10,311 nucleotides of DNA. It comes from Bacillota bacterium (lineage in GTDB: Bacteria > Bacillota_C > Negativicutes > JAEYSJ01). The notes below the pieces were generated by a model. The model had not been told where the DNA came from. It did no database searches and saw only the letters and a program-made list of their open reading frames with translations. The position numbers and the translations under genes are program-made. Below, one piece after another: positions 1 to 5,497 of this stretch (the first letter of the stretch is position 1; every line of letters starts with the position of its first letter). The DNA is taken from NCBI GenBank assembly GCA_023434855.1, contig JAEYSJ010000226.1, positions 1-10,311 on the forward strand, in the 5' to 3' direction.

Positions 1-708
1 GTCAGTAATCACTAAATTGGCGTATTCATCTAAACTTCCGGATTGCCGGGCATAACCTTCTAAAGCATCCCATGCCGCTTTGCCATTTTCATAAACGACA
101 AGATTACTATACCCCGAAGCAGTTAGAGTGCTGCATAAAAGTTCGCGCAGCATTTTTGAATCTTCGGCGACAACAATTTTTTTGTCGGTCCTTTTTTGCA
201 TCGTTTCTCCACTGGCTTTCGGTGTAAATTGCAGTTTTCGGGCAATTTCCGGGCTAATTTCCGTCAATATCTGTTCGAAATCAAGCAGTACAATTAGTTT
301 GTTGTCCATTTTAATAATACCTGTGGCAACTTGTTCATCCGCAACCTGAGGCAGCGGTTCCATATGCTCCCAGGATATGCGGTGAATACGTAAAACATCG
401 TTTACAAGAAAGCCGATAAAAGTCTGATTGAATTCGCAAATAATGATATGTTGTACTTTTTCTGCAAATTTTTCACTTGCCAGACGTGTTCCGAGATTAA
501 CCAGCGAAATAATTCGACCGCGCAATTGCACTATTCCGTCTACGCAAGCTGGAAGTCCAGGAAGCATAGTTACGGGAACGGGATTAATAATCTCGCGAAC
601 TTTCGCAACGTTAATGCCATAAAAAACGTCGCCTACGGTAAACTCAACAATTTCAAATTCGTTAGTGCCCGATTCAAGTAAAATACCCTCTTGGTTGCTA
701 TTTGTCAT
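1..708 (-). CDS. cheV: CheV coupling protein (CheW-REC), C-terminus beyond window
   Basis: This is an adaptor that links chemoreceptors to CheA and carries a receiver that CheA can phosphorylate, usually for adaptation. It is read from ATG at 708, and the frame is open for 236 codons to the window edge. Residues about 15-160 are a CheW domain with the typical KVREII segment near residue 36 and GIVQLRGRIISLVNL near residue 58. A short linker leads to a receiver that begins KKIVVAEDS, with the acidic E-D pair. The last visible residues are VITD, so the window ends at the probable phospho-acceptor Asp236 and the rest of the receiver is missing. A normal CheV is about 300 residues, so roughly a fifth is lost. 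The gene starts 16 nt after the HTH gene and is probably co-transcribed with it. The upstream AGGGACGG is a modest ribosome site. The identification is firm; the role in this particular system is inferred. Confidence 0.93.
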   Translation of the reverse strand, partial: MTNSNQEGILLESGTNEFEIVEFTVGDVFYGINVAKVREIINPVPVTMLPGLPACVDGIVQLRGRIISLVNLGTRLASEKFAEKVQHIIICEFNQTFIGFLVNDVLRIHRISWEHMEPLPQVADEQVATGIIKMDNKLIVLLDFEQILTEISPEIARKLQFTPKASGETMQKRTDKKIVVAEDSKMLRELLCSTLTASGYSNLVVYENGKAAWDALEGYARQSGSLDEYANLVITD

Positions 709-724
709 TTTACACCGTCCCTAA

Positions 725-910
725 TTAATTTCCGTCCTTATCTTTATCTAACCATAAATCCAACTTTCCTTTGTCAACCCACCAGCGTCGCCCTATTTTT
801 ATTCCAGGAAACTCCCTATGTCTAACTAAATTATATATTTTTTGATCAGGCAGATTAAGATAAGCTGCAACTTCCTTTATCGTAAGAAACTTTGATTCCA
901 CAGTTACCAT
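725..910 (-). CDS. Small excisionase/MerR-type helix-turn-helix DNA-binding protein
   Basis: This is a 61-residue protein with one winged helix-turn-helix of the HTH_17 (excisionase, MerR-like) kind. The motif is visible as FLTIKEVAAYLNL (8-20), then KIYNLVRHREFPGIKIG (24-40), then RRWWVDKGKLDLWL, which forms the wing and final helix. The C-terminus is a short charged tail. Proteins of this size and fold either bind DNA as phage or plasmid excisionases or act as small transcription regulators. No integrase or phage gene is near, and the gene is followed after 16 nt by cheV, so a local regulator is more likely here. An AGGTGG ribosome site at 921-926 lies 10 nt before the ATG. An extended -10 promoter and paired direct repeats lie upstream and could be its operators, which is inference. 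The target genes are unknown. Confidence 0.85.
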   Translation of the reverse strand: MVTVESKFLTIKEVAAYLNLPDQKIYNLVRHREFPGIKIGRRWWVDKGKLDLWLDKDKDGN

Positions 911-920
911 CTTTTTTAAG

Positions 921-926
921 CCACCT
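921..926 (-). promoter_or_regulatory. Ribosome binding site of the HTH gene
   Basis: AGGTGG on the minus strand lies 10 nt before the ATG at 910. It supports this small gene as real and fixes its start. Confidence 0.7.
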
Positions 927-967
927 ACATTCCGTAAATGTATTAGTTATTACCATCATCCATCCAC

Positions 968-976
968 ATTATAACA
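968..976 (-). promoter_or_regulatory. Extended -10 promoter of the HTH-cheV unit
   Basis: The minus strand reads TGTTATAAT, a perfect TATAAT hexamer (968-973) with the TGn extension (974-976). Transcription would begin near 960, giving a leader of about 50 nt before the HTH gene. At 17-bp spacing the -35 position reads AGAAAA, which is a poor match to TTGACA. The promoter therefore relies on its extended -10 or on a regulator bound at the direct repeats that overlap the -35 region. Confidence 0.65.
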
Positions 977-981
977 ACCGA

Positions 982-1001
982 TTCTGGACATTTTCTGGAC
1001 A
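982..1001. repeat. 9-bp direct repeat pair, 11-bp spacing, at the -35 region
   Basis: TTCTGGACA on the plus strand occurs at 982-990 and again at 993-1001, identical and exactly 11 bp apart, about one helical turn. On the minus strand it reads TGTCCAGAA twice. The pair lies just upstream of the -10 and covers the expected -35 region. This suggests an operator bound by two protein subunits on one face of the DNA. The binding protein is not known; the adjacent HTH protein or an OmpR-type response regulator would be candidates. Confidence 0.6.
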
Positions 1002-1018
1002 AAATTGATATTATTTTA

Positions 1019-1038
1019 CAAAATATGCGCAAAATATG
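1019..1038. repeat. Second 9-bp direct repeat pair, also 11-bp spacing
   Basis: CAAAATATG occurs at 1019-1027 and 1030-1038 on the plus strand, identical and exactly 11 bp apart. The sequence differs from the pair at 982-1001 but the geometry is the same. It lies about 60-80 bp upstream of the inferred transcription start, between the promoter and the terminator of the upstream unit. An upstream activator or cooperative repressor site is possible. The AT-rich composition makes a chance repeat more likely than for the first pair. Confidence 0.45.
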
Positions 1039-1039
1039 T

Positions 1040-1080
1040 AAAAAAAATAGACTGTCGACAAATATTTTCGGCAGTCTATT
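1040..1080 (-). terminator. Rho-independent terminator of the chemosensory operon
   Basis: On the minus strand a 13-bp stem (1068-1080 with 1046-1058, one G-T pair) closes a 9-nt loop and is followed directly by a run of Ts (1040-1047, overlapping the base of the stem). It begins 10 nt after the stop codon of the stand-alone receiver gene. It separates the long chemosensory unit from the HTH-cheV unit, which has its own promoter just downstream. Confidence 0.92.
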
Positions 1081-1090
1081 AGAAACAGTT

Positions 1091-1444
1091 TTATTCTAAG
1101 GCCTTTAAAATTTCGTTATCAAAATTTTCATCTTTAATTATGCACATCTTCGCTCCCTGGGATAAAATACTCTGTATGACATCTTTATTATTTTCACCCG
1201 TCAGAATAATAAAAGGCAGGTTCGGCAGCGTTTCATGCACTTGCAGCATCAATTCCATTCCCGTAATATCCGGCATATTCATATCGGAAATGACAGCCAA
1301 AAATCCCGGGTCACTCCCAAGAATATTCAACGCCTCGAAGCCATCTTCGGCACCTACCGTTTCATATCCGGCAGCTTCGAGCACCAAAGCCGTCATCTCT
1401 CTCACCAAACCGTCATCTTCAACAACCAAAACCCTTTTTTTCAT
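1091..1444 (-). CDS. Stand-alone response regulator receiver (CheY-like)
   Basis: This is a single receiver domain of 117 residues with no output domain. From the ATG at 1444 it begins MKKRVLVVEDDG, with the acidic pair Asp10/Asp11, phospho-acceptor Asp54 in ISDMNMP, Thr82 in ILTG and Lys104. The lysine is followed by Asp instead of the usual Pro (KD rather than KP). A longer reading from GTG at 1453 overlaps the cyclase stop codon as GTGA, but it has no ribosome site, whereas GGGTGA lies 5 nt before the ATG. The gene is the last of the operon, translationally close to the cyclase gene, and ends just before a strong terminator. It may be a second output of CheA, or a phosphate sink that shapes signalling to the cyclase. 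There is no clear sign that it is the flagellar-switch CheY. Confidence 0.9.
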   Translation of the reverse strand: MKKRVLVVEDDGLVREMTALVLEAAGYETVGAEDGFEALNILGSDPGFLAVISDMNMPDITGMELMLQVHETLPNLPFIILTGENNKDVIQSILSQGAKMCIIKDENFDNEILKALE

Positions 1445-1449
1445 TCCAG

Positions 1450-1455
1450 TCACCC
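1450..1455 (-). promoter_or_regulatory. Ribosome binding site deciding the receiver start
   Basis: GGGTGA on the minus strand includes the TGA stop of the cyclase gene and sits 5 nt before the ATG at 1444. It favours this ATG over the GTG at 1453 and suggests that termination on the cyclase helps start translation of the receiver. Confidence 0.6.
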
Positions 1456-3114
1456 ATTTTGTATATTTTTTGCAAGAACAATCTGGTTCCTGCCCATTTT
1501 TTTAGCTTCATAAAGCGCAGCATCCGCCGCCGCAAAAAAATTTGTCTCATCACTATAACCAGGCATTTCTGACAAGCCGCAGCTAAAGGTCGCAGTAAAT
1601 GAATCATTCGGTGCTTCGTGGTGAATTCGTGCAAAACTCTTATGAATTTCTTCAATAACTTGATATCCGTAATCTGCAGATGTATCCGGCAAAAGAATTG
1701 CAAACTCATCCCCGCCCATCCGGCCTATAATATCACTTTTGCGCAGCCGCTGCTTTAATAACCGTGACAATGCGATTATCACCATGTCACCGGTAGCATG
1801 TCCATAAGTATCATTTATCGTTTTGAAATAATCCAAGTCTAATATCGCCAGCGTAAGCGGACTATTACAACGCAAAGAACCGGAAAATTCCCGCTCAATA
1901 TACCCTTTCATCGTGGTATGGGTATACAGCCCGCTCAAACCGTCACATACCATTAACGAGCGCAACATACGCATCCTTTCTGCGCGGATGCGCACAGATG
2001 AAATGAAATGTTTCGGCTCAACCGGTTTACTCATAAAATCGTCTCCACCAGTCCTCATAGCCTCAAGCTGTAACTCAAGCTGCATCTCACCAGACAAAAA
2101 AACAATCGGAATACTTAAATAAGCCGGAACCTGCCGGATAACTTTTGCTAAGCTATAACCGTCACACCCAGGCATATTAAGATCAAGTAAAATCAGGTCA
2201 GGATTAAAACTATCAATGCTGTCAAGTATCTTTAAAGGATCAGTTTCAATGTACGCCTGCATGCCATGCTGTTCCAAAAGCAAGGAATGATATTTTGCCA
2301 CCGTTTTATCATCATCAATAATTAAAATCCGGTATTGTTCCTGCTCTTGCTTATAAATCAGCTTATCAAGGGTTTCTAACAAATCCAGCATTCTCACCGG
2401 CTTCAAAAAATAAGCGTCGCCGCCGACCTTGACCGCTTCTGACCGGGCAGTAATGTCATTCCGCATCGAAATAAATACTACCGGGATATACTCCTGGAAA
2501 TTTTTGCGCCAACGGCTGATCGCTTCCGCTCCGGCGGTATCCCCTTCAGGAAAAACCATATCCATAATAATTGCTGCAGGGATTAACTTTGCCAACCTTT
2601 GTTCCATTTCCTGTAAACTATAAAACTTCATCACTTCATAGCCAAAGCATTCCAATTGTATTTCCATAGTGGCCGCCAGCAATATATCATCATCCACTAA
2701 AAAAATCGTTTTCTTCTCCCGCTGTCCGCAGATACATTCAAAAGAATGCACCAGTTTCGGATTGGCTATTGCTTGTTCATTACGGCGTCTGCAGCAATCT
2801 TTGATTATACGCAAACAATCATTCATTTCCTCCTCAATGTTGCTAATAAAAACACCATCCCTAAGCACAGCTTTAAGCAGCCGCTCTCCCTTTCGTATTC
2901 CTTCACTTAACTCTTTATAGCCAAAGGAAGCGGCTGACCCGGCCACAGAATGAAATGAACTCATCACACTTTGTATCCCGTGTGCATGTCCTTCCTTAAG
3001 CAGCAATAACCGCCATGCTTCTTCAAGCGCCTCAACTTTACCTGGCAATTCTTGTGCGTAAGCGTTGCGGAGAATTTTCATCCGTTCATTGAAGGTTCTT
3101 TTACAATTTTCCAT
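1450..3114 (-). CDS. Diguanylate cyclase response regulator, Hpt-REC-REC-GGDEF
   Basis: The likely output protein of the system, making cyclic-di-GMP from two GTP. From ATG 3114 it has 554 residues. Residues about 8-110 form an Hpt domain with His55 in FHSVAGSAASFGY. Receiver 1 (135-255) has the acidic triplet 141-143, Asp185 and Lys238. Receiver 2 (261-375) has Asp267-269, Asp311 and Lys363. The GGDEF domain (about 385-545) shows DLDYFK at 426, intact GGDEF at 467-471 and the inhibitory-site RKSD at 458-461. The cyclase should therefore be active and product-inhibited. ATG 3114 has AAGGA 9 nt upstream. An in-frame ATG at 3162 would add 16 residues, but its only purine run is 2 nt away. WspR in Pseudomonas has a single REC, so the Hpt and second REC are extra. 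The gene sits between cheA and the receiver gene. Confidence 0.94.
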   Translation of the reverse strand: MENCKRTFNERMKILRNAYAQELPGKVEALEEAWRLLLLKEGHAHGIQSVMSSFHSVAGSAASFGYKELSEGIRKGERLLKAVLRDGVFISNIEEEMNDCLRIIKDCCRRRNEQAIANPKLVHSFECICGQREKKTIFLVDDDILLAATMEIQLECFGYEVMKFYSLQEMEQRLAKLIPAAIIMDMVFPEGDTAGAEAISRWRKNFQEYIPVVFISMRNDITARSEAVKVGGDAYFLKPVRMLDLLETLDKLIYKQEQEQYRILIIDDDKTVAKYHSLLLEQHGMQAYIETDPLKILDSIDSFNPDLILLDLNMPGCDGYSLAKVIRQVPAYLSIPIVFLSGEMQLELQLEAMRTGGDDFMSKPVEPKHFISSVRIRAERMRMLRSLMVCDGLSGLYTHTTMKGYIEREFSGSLRCNSPLTLAILDLDYFKTINDTYGHATGDMVIIALSRLLKQRLRKSDIIGRMGGDEFAILLPDTSADYGYQVIEEIHKSFARIHHEAPNDSFTATFSCGLSEMPGYSDETNFFAAADAALYEAKKMGRNQIVLAKNIQNG

Positions 3115-3123
3115 ATCACATCT

Positions 3124-3128
3124 TCCTT
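3124..3128 (-). promoter_or_regulatory. Ribosome binding site deciding the cyclase start
   Basis: AAGGA on the minus strand lies 9 nt before the ATG at 3114. It supports this start over the in-frame ATG at 3162, where AAGGG is only 2 nt from the start codon. Confidence 0.55.
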
Positions 3129-3179
3129 GCTTCACTTCTTGAGTGTGTTCTAAAAAACACATTTCCCTTAATTTTTTTT

Positions 3180-3291
3180 AAAAAACTGTTACAAAATACC
3201 CATTGCTAAGCAGCCAGAAAACCGCATCGCAATGGCGTTCTTAAGTTTGCGTTGAACAACCGCAAAAATGTTGATGGGTATTTTGTAACAG
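3180..3291 (-). terminator. Possible terminator or attenuator after cheA
   Basis: On the minus strand the 18-bp stem of the inverted-repeat element is followed directly by six Ts (3180-3185), then a run of eight As. A long stem plus T-run can stop RNA polymerase. The stem is AT-rich and its arms are 70 nt apart, so termination may be partial or the structure may instead protect the upstream message. If it does terminate, the cyclase gene would be expressed below cheA or from its own promoter. Confidence 0.4.
3186..3291. repeat. 106-bp element with perfect 18-bp terminal inverted repeats
   Basis: CTGTTACAAAATACCCAT at 3186-3203 is repeated as its exact reverse complement at 3274-3291, enclosing 70 bp. 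The interior has its own fold: a hairpin at 3246-3266 (TTTGCG with CGCAAA plus TT-AA, 4-nt loop, one bulge) and a weaker GCCA/TGGC pairing (3213-3216 with 3233-3236). As RNA it would make a long stem topped by a branched head. There is no open reading frame in it and I see no target-site duplication at the edges. It lies 6 bp after the cheA stop. It could be a small non-autonomous mobile element (MITE-like), or a structured intercistronic RNA that ends or tunes transcription. Confidence 0.8.
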
Positions 3292-3297
3292 ACTCTT

Positions 3298-5463
3298 CTA
3301 ACTTCCAATCAGATTTTGCACAGTATTTATTAAATTATCCTGGTCAAAAGCCCCTTTTACAATATAAGCATTGGCTCCTGACTGAATGCCGCGCCGTTTA
3401 TCTTCATCACGGGCGCGTGATGTGACAATAATAATCGGCACTTCCCGGTACTGCTCACTCTGCTTTAACCGCGCGGTAAGATTAAAACCGTCTAGCTTTG
3501 GCATTTCAATATCTGTAATGATTAGATCATAATTGCGCTGATTAACCTTATCCAAAGCCTCTATGCCATCATTAGCCACATCTACACTGTAGCCATAAGC
3601 CTCCAGTATATTCTTTTCCAATTCACGGGTGTTAATCGAATCATCTACAACTAAAATTTCCTTTTGCCTGTCTTCCGGCTTTGGCGCCATCGCTATATGT
3701 TGACGGCCTTCCCGGGCAAACTTAATCAATGAGGCTACATTTAGCACACTGATCACCTCATTATCACTTCCTATCGCAACTCCTGACACCAGACGCAGGT
3801 TCTTCAAAGCAGCCGGCAGCGATTTGATCACCATATCCGCTTCATCTAAAACCGCATCTACAATTAATCCAAGTTTATCAGAGCCGGCATGCACAATAGC
3901 AATCATTTGTTCCTGCCGCTCACGAGGCGCCGCATCCGGACATTTAAGCAGGCTTTGCAGTTCTTCTACCGGAAGAAACTGTTCCCTTAAACGGATGACT
4001 CGCTTATCTAGAACCTCAATAATGTCAGACTTCGCTATCGACACAACCTCCTGAACAAAATTAGCTGGCAGGGCAAAGGTGCATTTTTCGGCAGAAACCA
4101 ACAACATTCTTGATAAAGCCAAAGTAATGGGGACTTTAATTAAAAAAGTTGTACCTTCTCCCTCCTTAGAAATAATTTCAATTGAACCCTTAAGATCCTC
4201 AACGATACTTTTTCGCACCACATCCATACCGACGCCGCGCCCGGATAAATCGGTTATTATCGGACTTGTGCTGAAACCGGGTATAAAAATCATTTCAAGC
4301 CATTGCCGCTCATTCATCTTACTCATGGCCTGTTCCTCGACCAGTTGGCGCTGCAACGCTCTTTCCTTGATTTTATCAAGGGATATGCCCGCCCCGTCAT
4401 CCTGTAATACAATAGATACCCCTCCGGAATCATAACAGGCCGTCAGTTGTATAAGACCACGCGCATTTTTCCCTGACGCCTCCCTCACTTTTGGTAATTC
4501 AATTCCATGATCGACAGCGTTGCGGATCATATGCAGTAAAGCGTCGCCAATCTGTTCAATAATCTTACGGTCTAACTCGGTATCGCCCCCATCAATCCTA
4601 AAGTCTATTTCCTTTCCAGTCTCCCGTGCAAGATCCCGCACCGTGCGATGAAAAGCATCAAAAACCGTAGACAGCGGGACCATCCGCATTTTCAGGGAAC
4701 TATCCTGCAAATTTTCTGTCAGATGACCTTCATGCGCTGCATAATCACGCAATAGTCCTTTAAGGCGCTGCAGCCGCGCATAAAGTGTTTTTGCCGTACT
4801 GACAAGTTCCTGGTGCATGCCTTGGTCATCGCCGTCCCTTGCCGCCAGCACCATATTTCGCTCCGCCAGACTTACAATATCGTTCAGTTCGACCATATGC
4901 CGTGTTTTCCGGTAATGATGGCCGATAAATTCGCCCATAAGCTTAATCAAATCATCCAGTTTATCAGCACGAATCCTCACAATATCGCCAGCAACGGGTT
5001 CTGCTGTGTCATTTAGGTCACCTGCGCTCTTATCCGTTTTCGCCGGGTTATTCATTTCCCGCAATCCCGGTTCCGTTGTTTCAGTAAGTGCATTTGCTAA
5101 CTTTTCCCAAACGGGATGTACATCTTCCTGCAAGGCCCGTCCCGAAACAATACCGGCGGTCAGGGATCGTATGGCGTCGGCGCATTCTAACAACACATCA
5201 GACAGCTCTTTTGAGAAAGCCAACCGGCCGCTGCGCAAGGCATCAAGCACATCCTCCATATGACATGCCGTTTTTTCAATAGCGCCCAATTTAAGCATCC
5301 TGGCTGTTCCCTTGAGGGTATGAGCGCTTCTAAACAGGTCATCAATTGTCATTTGCAAATCCGAACCTGACTCTAAGGCCAATAGGCCGGCTTCCAGCCG
5401 GTCACAATGTTCAACTGCCTCCTCTGCAAACCGTGTTAAAAATTTTGTGATATTTATTGCCAT
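3298..5463 (-). CDS. cheA: Hybrid chemotaxis histidine kinase CheA-REC
   Basis: The central kinase of the array. It autophosphorylates on a histidine under receptor control and passes the phosphate to receivers. From ATG 5463 it has 721 residues. The Hpt domain (1-125) has His48 in HTLKGTARML. A short linker (about 126-157) replaces the P2 docking domain. The dimerisation helices (160-265) are long. The ATPase domain shows HMIRNAVDHGIE (311), DDGAGI (355) and GRGVGMD (408). A CheW-like domain spans about 450-585. A C-terminal receiver (600-721) has Asp607/608, Asp651 in ITDIEMP, Thr681 and Lys703. The fused receiver and missing P2 are typical of WspE-like, non-flagellar kinases. A TTG at 5478 is an alternative start, 1 nt after AAAGGGGG. 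The ATG is 16 nt from that site, so the start is uncertain by five residues. The gene follows cheR after a short gap. Confidence 0.95.
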   Translation of the reverse strand: MAINITKFLTRFAEEAVEHCDRLEAGLLALESGSDLQMTIDDLFRSAHTLKGTARMLKLGAIEKTACHMEDVLDALRSGRLAFSKELSDVLLECADAIRSLTAGIVSGRALQEDVHPVWEKLANALTETTEPGLREMNNPAKTDKSAGDLNDTAEPVAGDIVRIRADKLDDLIKLMGEFIGHHYRKTRHMVELNDIVSLAERNMVLAARDGDDQGMHQELVSTAKTLYARLQRLKGLLRDYAAHEGHLTENLQDSSLKMRMVPLSTVFDAFHRTVRDLARETGKEIDFRIDGGDTELDRKIIEQIGDALLHMIRNAVDHGIELPKVREASGKNARGLIQLTACYDSGGVSIVLQDDGAGISLDKIKERALQRQLVEEQAMSKMNERQWLEMIFIPGFSTSPIITDLSGRGVGMDVVRKSIVEDLKGSIEIISKEGEGTTFLIKVPITLALSRMLLVSAEKCTFALPANFVQEVVSIAKSDIIEVLDKRVIRLREQFLPVEELQSLLKCPDAAPRERQEQMIAIVHAGSDKLGLIVDAVLDEADMVIKSLPAALKNLRLVSGVAIGSDNEVISVLNVASLIKFAREGRQHIAMAPKPEDRQKEILVVDDSINTRELEKNILEAYGYSVDVANDGIEALDKVNQRNYDLIITDIEMPKLDGFNLTARLKQSEQYREVPIIIVTSRARDEDKRRGIQSGANAYIVKGAFDQDNLINTVQNLIGS

Positions 5464-5479
5464 ATGTAAATTCGTCAAA

Positions 5480-5487
5480 CCCCCTTT
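5480..5487 (-). promoter_or_regulatory. Strong but oddly placed ribosome binding site of cheA
   Basis: AAAGGGGG on the minus strand is a strong match to the anti-Shine-Dalgarno sequence. It is too near the TTG at 5478 (1 nt) and rather far from the ATG at 5463 (16 nt). Neither spacing is ideal, so the true start of cheA is unresolved. Confidence 0.5.
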
Positions 5488-5497
5488 CCAACGAAAA

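Noticed and set aside
128..681. Plus-strand open frames of 64-77 codons opposite cheV
   Set aside because: They lie inside the cheV coding frame on the other strand, have no recognisable domain and no credible ribosome site; they are shadows of the real gene.
725..910. HTH protein as an excisionase of an integrated element
   Set aside because: There is no integrase, attachment-site repeat, tRNA or phage gene in the window; the gene is in a unit with cheV, so a regulator is the better reading, though elements beyond the window cannot be excluded.
1419..1709. 96-codon minus-strand frame across the cyclase/receiver junction
   Set aside because: It is out of frame with both genes, and the GGDEF domain and receiver are intact in their own frames, so there is no frameshift to explain.
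3144..3161. Small palindrome TGTGTT-6 nt-AACACA at the alternative cyclase start
   Set aside because: A 6-bp stem in an AT-rich leader is within chance expectation and has no T-run or promoter next to it; it may weaken use of the ATG at 3162 but cannot be called an operator.
4079..4435. 118-codon plus-strand frame opposite cheA
   Set aside because: It mirrors the ATPase-coding region of cheA and encodes a serine- and proline-rich sequence without family features, as expected for antisense reading of a conserved gene.
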